A stretch of DNA of 9,356 nt from an uncultured Archangium sp. (lineage in GTDB: Bacteria > Myxococcota > Myxococcia > Myxococcales > Myxococcaceae). The position numbers and the translations under genes were made by a program. The stretch is from positions 1 to 9,356 of the forward strand of contig CAMLFP010000217.1 in the NCBI GenBank assembly GCA_946479335.1, written 5' to 3'. Below are positions 1-6,613 of this stretch, piece after piece. The notes beneath the pieces were generated by a model, which was given only the letters and a program-made list of their open reading frames with translations, was not told where the DNA came from and did no database searches. Every line of letters starts with the position of its first letter. Position 1 is the first letter of the stretch.

Positions 1-147
1 CGGACCAACTGCAGGCTGCCCCGGTCCAACTGCAGGGTGCCCCGGACCAACTGCAGGCTGCCCCGGTCCAACTGCAGGGTGCCCCGGACCAACTGCAGGC
101 TGCCCCGGTCCAACTGCAGGGTGCCCCGGACCAACTGCACGGTGTCC
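1..147. repeat. Tandem array of seven 21-bp units, two alternating variants
   Basis: Units start at 1, 22, 43, 64, 85, 106 and 127, an exact 21-bp period. Each begins CGGWCCAACTGCAGG and ends STGCCC. The variable bases are linked: units with A at position 4 carry C at position 16, and units with T carry G. The two types alternate strictly, so the true period is 42 bp. The first six units are perfect; the seventh is degenerate (CTGCAC in place of CTGCAG, and GTGTCC at its end). The array touches the window edge, so its full copy number is unknown. All three plus-strand frames are open through the array, ending at TGA 151-153, TAA 167-169 and TAG 180-182. It may be the 3' end of a repetitive coding sequence or an intergenic minisatellite; the sequence does not decide. 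Positions 148-227, between the array and the next gene, show no clear feature. Confidence 0.95.
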
Positions 148-227
148 CGCTGACGCGAAGCGACCGTAATTCAAGGCCTTAGCGCCCTCGCTCCTCACAT
201 GTCCTACCTCGGTGCGATGCTGCGCAC

Positions 228-1028
228 ATGCACACACCATTGTTGGAGGTGCTGAACCAGAACCCCGACGACACCGCGACGTGGGACGTGCTGGCGGACT
301 GGCTGGAGGAGCGCGGCGACGCGCGCGCGGAGTGGATGCGGCTGACGCGCGACGTGGAGCTCCCGCACCCGCGGTGGACGCGGAGGGAGCAGCTCGCGTT
401 GGCCCGCGCGGAGGCGGCGTGGTTCCCCGGCGTCGACACGCGCGCGCTCGGCCTCGGGTGGCGCCACGGCTTCGTCGCGCACGCGTCGCTGATGCCCGCG
501 CACCTCTGGCTGCTCGCGCACCCCGCCCTGCGCTTCGTGCGCGAGCTCGACTTCAGCGGCGTCGAGACGGTGACGCTGCCGCCGCGGCATCAGCTGCGGG
601 CGCTCCGCTGCGAGGGCGCGACGCGGTTGCCGGTGTTGCCGCCGCTGGAGCTGCTGGTGTTGCTCCGCAGCACGGCGACGCCCACCGGCGCGACGCCCAC
701 GCGGCTGGTGCGGAGCGACGCACCCGAGGTCCACGCCCGGCCGCGCTACGGGATGGTCGACTTCCGCGCGCTGCCGCCGCAGGTGCCCGGCGATGGCGAC
801 GGCCGCGACGAGTGGCGCGGCAGCCTGCGCACGTTCGGCTCGTCGATTTCAGACCCCTACCGGCGGCTGCAGCGCTGCGGTGCGTGCGACAGCGGCGAGG
901 TCGCGCAGATCTTCGACGGCTGCTGGAAGTTCAAGGAGCGCGACTTGAAGACGTACACCTTCCGCGAGGAGGTGTGGTGCCGCGGCTGCGGCGCCTTCAC
1001 GCTGCTCGAGCACGTGGAGGACGACTGA
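228..1028 (+). CDS. TIGR02996-type domain protein with C-terminal zinc-ribbon-like Cys cluster
   Basis: This encodes a 266-aa soluble protein without signal peptide or membrane span. Residues 1-40 match the TIGR02996 'repeat-companion' pattern: a short helix, NPDD, a WDVLADWLEERGD core and AEWMRL. That domain is typical of Planctomycetes and Myxococcota, where it often sits at the N-terminus of proteins with leucine-rich-like repeats; its biochemical role is unknown. Residues 90-150 are leucine-rich (for example LRFVRELDFSGVETVTLPP) and could be a degenerate LRR-like stretch. The C-terminus has Cys217 and Cys220 (CGAC) and Cys251 and Cys254 (CRGC), with a further Cys232 between, which looks like a four-Cys zinc ribbon. 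The ATG at 228 is chosen because the domain begins almost at the start codon in related proteins and no upstream in-frame start is near. No good Shine-Dalgarno sequence is visible. It ends 10 nt before the stop of the convergent gene. Function unknown. Confidence 0.85.
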   Translation: MHTPLLEVLNQNPDDTATWDVLADWLEERGDARAEWMRLTRDVELPHPRWTRREQLALARAEAAWFPGVDTRALGLGWRHGFVAHASLMPAHLWLLAHPALRFVRELDFSGVETVTLPPRHQLRALRCEGATRLPVLPPLELLVLLRSTATPTGATPTRLVRSDAPEVHARPRYGMVDFRALPPQVPGDGDGRDEWRGSLRTFGSSISDPYRRLQRCGACDSGEVAQIFDGCWKFKERDLKTYTFREEVWCRGCGAFTLLEHVEDD

Positions 1029-1038
1029 TGCGCCTGGG

Positions 1039-3294
1039 TTACGGCTTTGCGTCGGCCGCCGGCGCGGGCGCGGCGGCCTCGGGCTTCTTCTCTTCGGCCT
1101 TCTTCTCCTCGTGCTTCGTCGCGTCGTACGCGGGCGCGTTCTTGCCCAGCACCTCGACGCTCTTCGCGAAGCCGGGGAGGTAGTGGTCCAACTTGCCGAG
1201 GTACCAACTGCCGGCGAGCACCACGATGGCCAGCAGCGTGGCGTAGGTGCGCCAGGGCGCCTTCTTCTCTTCGTACGGGTCGCGGCGGTCGAGCGTGCTG
1301 CCGGAGGGCAGCTTCGCCTCGTGCGTCAGCGAGCCGCCGAAGGGCACGTTCAGCTTCGCGTTGGCGTTGACCGCCCAGCCGTTGGCGTCGAGCAGCGGGC
1401 CGATGTTGCGCTGGCGCAGCTTGAGCCACGCGATGAGCATCGACGGGCCGGAGATGAGCAGCAGCAGGCCCACCACGCCCAGCGGCATCCACATGCCGAG
1501 GCCGAAGAAGCTCTGCAGCAGCGCGCCGAGGGCCGCGGTGATGCCGCCGACCGCCACGCCGAGGGCCGCCACCACGCCGATGTCCAACTTCTTGGGCGGA
1601 GGCGCGACGGCCTTGTGCCCCTCGTCGAGCGCCTTGCCGGTGGTCTGCACGCTGGTCTGCAGCAGCGTGTTCGAGTCGGCCTCCTCCGCGGCGGCGCGCT
1701 TGGCGACCTGCTCCTCGACGAAGCGCAGCGCCTTCTTGTACGGGCTCCAGAAGGCCTGCCGAATCGAGATGGGGTTGTCGACGATCTTGGTGACCGTCGC
1801 GTCCCACGAGTGGCCGTCGCGGTCCTTGAAGACGCCGTTGCGGCCCACCATCAGGTTGTCGGAGTCGCCCGCCGTCATCGCCGCCACCACCGACAGCTTC
1901 TCGCCCGTCGCGGGGCGCACGATGTCGCAATACACGAGGTACCCGCGCGAGAGCGGCGCCATGGTGGCGTGCTTGGCGGCGTCATCGACGCGGATGACGA
2001 GCTCCGCCTGGCGCTGGTCGAGGAAGAGCGTGCCCACCTGGAAGATGGCCGGCGTCTTGCGCTCGTAGAACTCGCGGAAGTTGACGAAGTTGTTCGACAA
2101 CTTGAAGAGGTCGCGCACGTAGCGCACCAGCTTCTCCACGCTGGCGATGGAGTTGGCGGTCGGCTCCTGCGCCTTCTCCTCGGCGAACAGCCCGTCGAGG
2201 AGCTGCTTCTGCGCGTCGGTGTTGAGCGCCTTCAAGCGCTCGAGGCCCAGCTTCTCGACCACCGCGCCGACCTTGCTGGTCTGCCACGCGCCGAAGGGCG
2301 CCAGCTTCGCGGAGACGTCCTTCCACTGCGCCTCGGTCAGCGTCTTCGTCTCGCCCAGCAGCGGCTTGACGGCCTTCTCGGCGAACGTCGCCAGCGCGCC
2401 GGCCCACGCGGGGTTGACGCCCTCGAAGAGCGGCAGCGCGCGGTGGCCCTCGATGCGCGAGAGCGGGAAGCCCTTGATTTCGTCTGAGGTAATCGTGAGG
2501 TCCTTCGCGGCGAGCGCGAGGTACTCCTTCTCTTCGCGGTTGAGGGCGGCGATGGCGCGCGCGTCGAAGGCGGCCAGCTGGCAGCGCGCGAAGTAGTCGT
2601 CGACCTTCACCTTCACCGCGGCCATCGCGTCGTACGCGGCGACGGTGCCGTCTTTGAGCGGCATCAGCGTCTGGTCGCCCTCGCCCTTCGCGACCCAGCC
2701 CACGTAGTCGGCCACCGCGGCGAAGAAGGCCTTCACCTGGTCGGCGGTGACGCCCTTCTTGCCCGACTTGTCCTCGCTCGACCCGATGGTGGCGATGACG
2801 TCGTTGATGAGCGCCTTCTCGGCGTCGGTCTTCGCGCTCTCGGGCGGCACCACGCCGTCGCCGTTGAAGGCCATGCCGTGGAAGGCCTTCACCGCGTCGG
2901 CGGAGTCCTTCACCGAAATCGAGGTCGCGTTGGCCTTGCCGAGGCCGGCCAGCACCGTCTTCGCCGAGGCCAGCACCAGCTTGCCCTCGTCGGTGGCGTC
3001 GTTGATGGCCGAGAGCGGGAGCTCCTCCGGCGCCTTCAGGAAGTCGTCGGGGTTCTTGATGAGCGCCCCCGCCCACTTCACCGCCGCGACGAGCTCGTTG
3101 GCGCGGATGCGGTTGTCCTTGTCGGTGTCGAGCAGCTCCAGGGTGCGCGCGTCGAACGCCAGGCCCTTCGTCGGGCACGCCAGCGCGACCCACAGCTTCC
3201 AGTCGAGCTGGTCGAGCGCCACGAAGTCGGCGCCCGTCTGGAAGCGCACCTGATCAAACCCGCCTGCGCGGAAGAAACTGAATGCACGAGCCAT
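1039..3294 (-). CDS. Conserved EF-hand protein with three C-terminal transmembrane segments
   Basis: This encodes a 751-aa protein, function not known. Residues 56-67 (DTDKDNRIRANE) form a canonical 12-residue EF-hand loop with Asp at 1, 3 and 5, Ile at 8 and Glu at 12, so it probably binds calcium. Degenerate EF-like loops lie near 142-153 (NGDGVV) and 175-186. The long middle part (190-560) is helical and looks cytosolic or soluble, with no signal peptide. Hydrophobic spans fall at about 571-596, 602-624 and 683-699. Between the second and third is a conserved-looking segment, about 630-665, with PLLDANGWAVN and LNVPFGGSLT, which I recall from unnamed proteins of several phyla. The tail (725-751) is a Lys/Glu then Ala/Pro-rich low-complexity stretch. 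ATG 3294 is preferred to an upstream in-frame start at 3351 because GGAGG sits 7 nt before it and the extra residues are Arg-rich and unconserved in character. It is last in the minus-strand run. Confidence 0.88.
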   Translation of the reverse strand: MARAFSFFRAGGFDQVRFQTGADFVALDQLDWKLWVALACPTKGLAFDARTLELLDTDKDNRIRANELVAAVKWAGALIKNPDDFLKAPEELPLSAINDATDEGKLVLASAKTVLAGLGKANATSISVKDSADAVKAFHGMAFNGDGVVPPESAKTDAEKALINDVIATIGSSEDKSGKKGVTADQVKAFFAAVADYVGWVAKGEGDQTLMPLKDGTVAAYDAMAAVKVKVDDYFARCQLAAFDARAIAALNREEKEYLALAAKDLTITSDEIKGFPLSRIEGHRALPLFEGVNPAWAGALATFAEKAVKPLLGETKTLTEAQWKDVSAKLAPFGAWQTSKVGAVVEKLGLERLKALNTDAQKQLLDGLFAEEKAQEPTANSIASVEKLVRYVRDLFKLSNNFVNFREFYERKTPAIFQVGTLFLDQRQAELVIRVDDAAKHATMAPLSRGYLVYCDIVRPATGEKLSVVAAMTAGDSDNLMVGRNGVFKDRDGHSWDATVTKIVDNPISIRQAFWSPYKKALRFVEEQVAKRAAAEEADSNTLLQTSVQTTGKALDEGHKAVAPPPKKLDIGVVAALGVAVGGITAALGALLQSFFGLGMWMPLGVVGLLLLISGPSMLIAWLKLRQRNIGPLLDANGWAVNANAKLNVPFGGSLTHEAKLPSGSTLDRRDPYEEKKAPWRTYATLLAIVVLAGSWYLGKLDHYLPGFAKSVEVLGKNAPAYDATKHEEKKAEEKKPEAAAPAPAADAKP

Positions 3295-3301
3295 GAGAAC
3301 C

Positions 3302-3306
3302 CCTCC
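3302..3306 (-). promoter_or_regulatory. Strong Shine-Dalgarno sequence deciding the start at 3294
   Basis: On the minus strand this is GGAGG inside GGGAGGGG, 7 nt before ATG 3294. It is the best ribosome binding site in the window, and it rules out the longer in-frame reading from 3351. Confidence 0.75.
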
Positions 3307-3314
3307 CGAAGAAT

Positions 3315-3358
3315 GGAGCGCCCTTCTTCTGCCTCGCGTGGCGCGACGCAAGCGCTCC
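3315..3358 (-). other. Predicted stem-loop in the leader of the EF-hand membrane gene
   Basis: The outer arms GGAGCGC (3315-3321) and GCGCTCC (3352-3358) are a perfect 7-bp inverted repeat. Inside lies a second perfect hairpin, TCGCG (3334-3338), loop TGG, CGCGA (3342-3346). The structure ends about 8 nt upstream of the Shine-Dalgarno sequence of the 3294 gene. There is no U-run downstream in the minus direction, so it does not look like an intrinsic terminator for the preceding gene. It could be a processing site or a leader structure; short GC-rich inverted repeats also arise by chance in such DNA. Confidence 0.35.
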
Positions 3359-3377
3359 GGTGACGCTGTCGCCTTTT
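3359..3377 (+). terminator. Small hairpin with T-run, plus-strand orientation
   Basis: GGTGAC (3359-3364), loop GCT, GTCGCC (3368-3373) pairs with one G-U, followed by TTTT at 3374-3377. As RNA it forms a short intrinsic-terminator-like hairpin only when read on the plus strand; the minus-strand copy has a C-A mismatch and its T-run would lie upstream. No plus-strand gene precedes it. It is weak and could be chance. Confidence 0.25.
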
Positions 3378-3380
3378 GCT

Positions 3381-3983
3381 TCAGCCGCGCGGCGGCGCCA
3401 TCGGCACCGGCGTCGGAGACGACACCGGCACCGTCTGCAACTTCACCTGGTAGTGGATGAAGTCTGCGCCCGTCGTCACGTGCAGCAGCGCGCCCTCGAC
3501 GTGCCCCGCGTGGAGGAAGGCCATCATCCCCGCGCCCAGCACGTTGCCGAAGATGGGGTTCGCGTCGGGGAAGTCGGCGAGGTGCGCGTCCAACACGTCG
3601 CCGTGCAGCGTCAGCTTCATCTGCCCGCGTGAATAGAAGGTGCCGAAGGCGCGCTCGGTCGACGAGAGCGCCACCTTGAGGTCTTCGAGCCGCGCGAACG
3701 ACGAGAAGGTCGACGACACGTTGCGCGCCGCCAGCTCGCCGCCGAAGCGCCGCGCGCCCTCGGTCGTGCCGCCGTAGTACTGCGTCACCACCCAGCTCAC
3801 CGCGCCGAGGTGCATCGCGCCCGGCAACCAGCCGATGGGCAGCACCGCGTGTTCATCGAAGTGCGCCTTGTACTGGGGGAAGGCGCCGGCCAGCTGCTGC
3901 ACCGCCGCGGCGCCGAACTTCTCCTTCACGAAGCGCAGGAGGTTGAGCCACGCGAAACCTTTGACTTGAAGGGGCTCAGCCAT
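3381..3983 (-). CDS. DUF2378 (TIGR02265)-like protein
   Basis: This encodes a 200-aa soluble protein with no signal peptide or clear membrane span. The order of features resembles the DUF2378/TIGR02265 family, which is expanded in Myxococcales and usually about 180 aa: VKGFAWLNLLRFVKEKFG at 7-24, a LPIGWLP motif at 48-54, a helix leading to EGARRFGGELAARN (75-88), and a C-terminal strand region around FIHYQVKLQ (175-183). The family has no established function; the fold resembles small-ligand or signalling domains, but no catalytic or cofactor residue can be assigned here. The last 17 residues are a Pro/Ser-rich tail. A weak GGCGGGG stretch lies directly before ATG 3983. It sits 68 nt after the 573-aa gene and 86 nt before the EF-hand membrane gene, both on the same strand. 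Family assignment is from pattern memory and not certain. Confidence 0.75.
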   Translation of the reverse strand: MAEPLQVKGFAWLNLLRFVKEKFGAAAVQQLAGAFPQYKAHFDEHAVLPIGWLPGAMHLGAVSWVVTQYYGGTTEGARRFGGELAARNVSSTFSSFARLEDLKVALSSTERAFGTFYSRGQMKLTLHGDVLDAHLADFPDANPIFGNVLGAGMMAFLHAGHVEGALLHVTTGADFIHYQVKLQTVPVSSPTPVPMAPPRG

Positions 3984-4051
3984 ACCCCGCCGGTCTTAGC
4001 GCCGATTCCACGTCGCGCGGTGCGGTTGCAGTGGCGCTTCAACGCGTCAGC

Positions 4052-5773
4052 TCACTGCCAGATGACGGGGCGGTCCGGGCTGCGGATGAACTCCGCCGCG
4101 CGCTCTTCCTTCGAGAGCATGCGGTCGTCGCTCTTGAGGCCCGCGGCGTTCATCTTCTCCTTCATCAGCGAGACGGCGGTGGCGACGTCCTTCAGAATCG
4201 CGTCGCTGTAGCCCTTGAGCTGCGCGAGGTCGGCCTCGAGCTCCTTCTTCTGCTCGGGCGTGGGGTTGGCGGCCAGCTTGGCGGTGATGGCGTTCTTCGT
4301 CTTCTCGAAGGGGTCCGACGAGGCGGTGTCCCACTCCGCTTCGATGTGCAGCCCGCGGCCGACGCGGCCCGTCTCGTCGTCGATGTCGTTGGGCGGCGCC
4401 GTGCGCGCGGCGGGGTCGTACACGGAGTAGCGGTCGCACGAGAGGATGAAGCCGTCGGTGTTCGACGGCATGTACTGCCCGTACTTCTTGAGCAGCGCGC
4501 CGGCGTCGGTGAGGAACTTCTCCTGGCTCGCCAGCTTGGCGTCGTACTTCGTCAGCGCCGCGGGCACCGGCTTGCCGGCGGCGGTGAGGGTGTCGATTTC
4601 GGTCTTCAACGCGGTGCGCTTGCGCTGCACGTCGCCCACGTTCTCGAACTGGATGTGGCTGCGGCGGCGCTTCTGCAGCACGAGGCTCTTGGGCTCCAGG
4701 CGCAGGTCGCCGTCGGGCTGGAGGAAGCCGTGGTCCTTCACCGATTTGTAGATGAGCGCGGCCACCTTGAGGTTCTTGCCGTCGGTGTCCTTGCCACTTC
4801 GCAGCAGCTCCTGCGCCTTGTTCTCGTCGGCGGAGTACGTGCCCTCGAAGCGCTTCTCGAACTTGTGCACCGCGGAGTTGCCCTCGGCGTCGACCTCGCG
4901 GCCGCCCTTGCCCTGAATCAGCACGCGGCGCACGGTGTACGGCTCGTTGTCGTCGAAGCGCACGCGCGCGCGCACCGAGAGGCCCGACTTGCCCAGCGCG
5001 CCGTTGGCGTCGTCGAAGTACGTCTCGCGGAACATCTCGTCTTTGTCTTGCGCCTTCTTGGTGCCGTCGGTGCCGGTGGTCAGCTCGAGGTGCACCGGCA
5101 TGGTGAACTTCTCGACCAGCGCCATCGCCGCGGCGTCGTCGTACTTCGGCTCGGTGAGGCCGGAGAACACCGAGAGCGCGTCGGTCTTCTTGAAGATGCC
5201 GTTGGCGCCGTCGCCCATCTTGAAGTCGGCCCAGGCCTCCTGCTCGGTGCGGTCGCGCTCCCAGCCGTCGGTGATGGGCGTGGAGAGGATGTCCTTGGTG
5301 ATGACCGGCGTGGGCACCAACTTCGCGTCGCTCTTCACGCCGCGCTCGCCGGTGAGCTTCAGCACCTGGTCGGGCTTCATCTTCGTCGCGTAGTTGCCGT
5401 CGAGCTTGTCGAGGCCCAGCGCCTTGCCGACGTTGCTGCGCGGCGAGAGGTTGAGCGTCAGGCCCTTGTCGTCAGACGCCGCGAGGTCGTCGACCACGTT
5501 GGTGAAGTCGGAGAAGGTGATGCCGAAGGTCTTCGCGAAGTCTTGCGTCTTCGCGAGCGTGCCGGCGTTCTCGGAGAGGAAGGCCTTCCAGTCAGCGGCC
5601 GTCTTGAGCGTCACCGTGGCGCTGCCCTTCTTGAGCTGCAGCGTGTGACCCTGCTCGATGAGCTTCGCCGAGGCCTTGTCGAGGTAGCTGCCCGCCTGGC
5701 CCTTCTTGTCGAACAACTCCGCCGTCACGTCGCCCGCGAGGAACTGCCGACCGCGCTGAATCTTGACCGTCAT
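4052..5773 (-). CDS. Uncharacterised protein, possible divergent CYTH-like (triphosphate tunnel) domain
   Basis: This encodes a 573-aa soluble protein with no signal peptide or membrane span. Residues 1-200 are not recognised. Residues 225-530 have a beta-rich layout like a CYTH/VTC tunnel domain with insertions: VHLELT (227-232) in the place of the ExExK strand, then TYFDD (251-255), SVRARVRF (266-273), VLIQGKGG (284-291), KFEKRFE (304-310), a basic strand around QKRRRSHIQFE (367-377), FILSCDRYSVYDP (442-454), GLHIEAEWD (474-482) and a closing helix. In CYTH enzymes such charged strands line a tunnel that binds triphosphates and a divalent metal. Here the canonical ExExK is not intact, so activity is uncertain and the assignment is inference. 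The 382-425 and 490-545 regions are helical and charged. The start ATG 5773 has GAAAGG 7 nt upstream and lies 15 nt after the propeller gene's stop, so the two are likely co-transcribed. Confidence 0.85.
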   Translation of the reverse strand: MTVKIQRGRQFLAGDVTAELFDKKGQAGSYLDKASAKLIEQGHTLQLKKGSATVTLKTAADWKAFLSENAGTLAKTQDFAKTFGITFSDFTNVVDDLAASDDKGLTLNLSPRSNVGKALGLDKLDGNYATKMKPDQVLKLTGERGVKSDAKLVPTPVITKDILSTPITDGWERDRTEQEAWADFKMGDGANGIFKKTDALSVFSGLTEPKYDDAAAMALVEKFTMPVHLELTTGTDGTKKAQDKDEMFRETYFDDANGALGKSGLSVRARVRFDDNEPYTVRRVLIQGKGGREVDAEGNSAVHKFEKRFEGTYSADENKAQELLRSGKDTDGKNLKVAALIYKSVKDHGFLQPDGDLRLEPKSLVLQKRRRSHIQFENVGDVQRKRTALKTEIDTLTAAGKPVPAALTKYDAKLASQEKFLTDAGALLKKYGQYMPSNTDGFILSCDRYSVYDPAARTAPPNDIDDETGRVGRGLHIEAEWDTASSDPFEKTKNAITAKLAANPTPEQKKELEADLAQLKGYSDAILKDVATAVSLMKEKMNAAGLKSDDRMLSKEERAAEFIRSPDRPVIWQ

Positions 5774-5780
5774 GGTGGTG

Positions 5781-5786
5781 CCTTTC
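5781..5786 (-). promoter_or_regulatory. Shine-Dalgarno sequence of the 573-aa gene
   Basis: GAAAGG on the minus strand, 7 nt before ATG 5773, lies inside the 15-nt gap after the propeller gene. It supports this start. Confidence 0.5.
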
Positions 5787-5788
5787 GT

Positions 5789-6610
5789 CTACTTGCGTGA
5801 CAGCTGGTGCAGCTCGCCGTCGTTTTCCGTGAGTACGAACAGATTGCCCTTGGCGTCGAACGCGAGGCCTTCGATGCGCTCCAGCGCCTTGCCCTTCTCG
5901 GTGCGCATGGGGATGGCCTGCACCAGCCGCCCGCGCACCTTGTCGCCGTCGCGGAACAGCTTCACCTGCGCGACCGTCGCCGACTCGTCAGATGAGATGA
6001 AGAGGTCGCCGGTCTTCGGGTCGATGGTGGCCGCCGAGAAGTCGCGGCACACCGCGCGCACTTCCTTCTCCAGCTTGATGGGCAGCGCCTTGCCCTTGCC
6101 GGAGTCGGCCAGCAGCGAGAGCTCGCGGGGCTTGCCTTCCTTCGCCAACAGCAGCTGCGGCGTGCCCGTCGGCGAGATGTCGCCCGACAGGTACGCGAGG
6201 CCCTCGATGCCCTTGTTGAGCGGCCCGCCCGCGTCGACGTCGAAGGTCTTGTCGAGGCTGGCCTTGCTGTCTTCGCTGCCGTCCCACGAATAGCGCAGCA
6301 CCTCGCGCGCCTCTTCACGCGAGACGAAGAGGTGGCCCTTCGCCGCGTCGAAGGCCACGCCCTCGAGCTGCGACTTGCCGCGCTTCAACCCCGGGAGGTC
6401 CAGCTCCCGGCGCTCGCCGTTCTCCGCGATGATGACGGCCCAATCGCGCTTGTCGCCCACCACGAGGAAGCGCCCATTCGGGAGCGCCGTGACGTCTGAC
6501 GCCTCCTTCATGTGCGTCTGGAGCGTGACTCCGGGCGTAAAGCGCGCCGCCCCGGGAGTGACCGGCGTGCGCACGCGGTTGAGGGGCGTCCAGCCTCCGA
6601 CCTTCGGCAT
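5789..6610 (-). CDS. SdiA-regulated/YjiK-like beta-propeller protein
   Basis: This encodes a 273-aa protein with repeated propeller-blade motifs: EASDVTALPNGRFLVVGD (36-53), QLEGVAFDAAKGHLFVSREE (81-100), GIEGLAYLSGD (134-144), DFSAATIDPKTGDLFISSDE (190-209) and RIEGLAFDAKGNLFVLTEND (245-264). The EGxAfD...LFV and FSAAtiDP...SDES patterns are characteristic of the SdiA-regulated family (E. coli YjiK type), whose fold is related to phytase-like propellers; no activity is established for the family. YjiK-type proteins usually carry an N-terminal membrane anchor or signal, but this one has none: the first 30 residues are polar and Pro-rich, so it appears cytoplasmic unless exported otherwise. 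Acidic blade residues could bind calcium, which is inferred. GAGGG inside the end of the upstream gene is 7 nt before ATG 6610, and only 3 nt separate the two genes, which suggests translational coupling. Confidence 0.88.
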   Translation of the reverse strand: MPKVGGWTPLNRVRTPVTPGAARFTPGVTLQTHMKEASDVTALPNGRFLVVGDKRDWAVIIAENGERRELDLPGLKRGKSQLEGVAFDAAKGHLFVSREEAREVLRYSWDGSEDSKASLDKTFDVDAGGPLNKGIEGLAYLSGDISPTGTPQLLLAKEGKPRELSLLADSGKGKALPIKLEKEVRAVCRDFSAATIDPKTGDLFISSDESATVAQVKLFRDGDKVRGRLVQAIPMRTEKGKALERIEGLAFDAKGNLFVLTENDGELHQLSRK

Positions 6611-6613
6611 CGT

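Noticed and set aside
1..147. CRISPR array
   Set aside because: The 21-bp units are directly contiguous with no unique spacers, and no cas gene is present.
1029..1038. Bidirectional terminator between the convergent genes
   Set aside because: The gap is only 10 nt and shows no inverted repeat or T-run.
212..1183. A 323-aa plus-strand frame overlapping the TIGR02996 gene
   Set aside because: It is an Ala/Arg-rich low-complexity translation with no recognisable domain; the 228-1028 frame has clear domain motifs.
1111..2487. A 458-aa plus-strand open frame inside the EF-hand membrane gene
   Set aside because: It has biased shadow composition and no motifs; the opposite strand carries an EF-hand, membrane spans and a strong Shine-Dalgarno sequence.
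4031..5800. A 589-aa open frame on the plus strand, antisense to the 573-aa gene
   Set aside because: It is Arg/Val/Leu/Glu-rich with no domain-like motifs, as expected for the complement of a GC-rich coding sequence; the minus-strand gene has proper start signals and packed neighbours.
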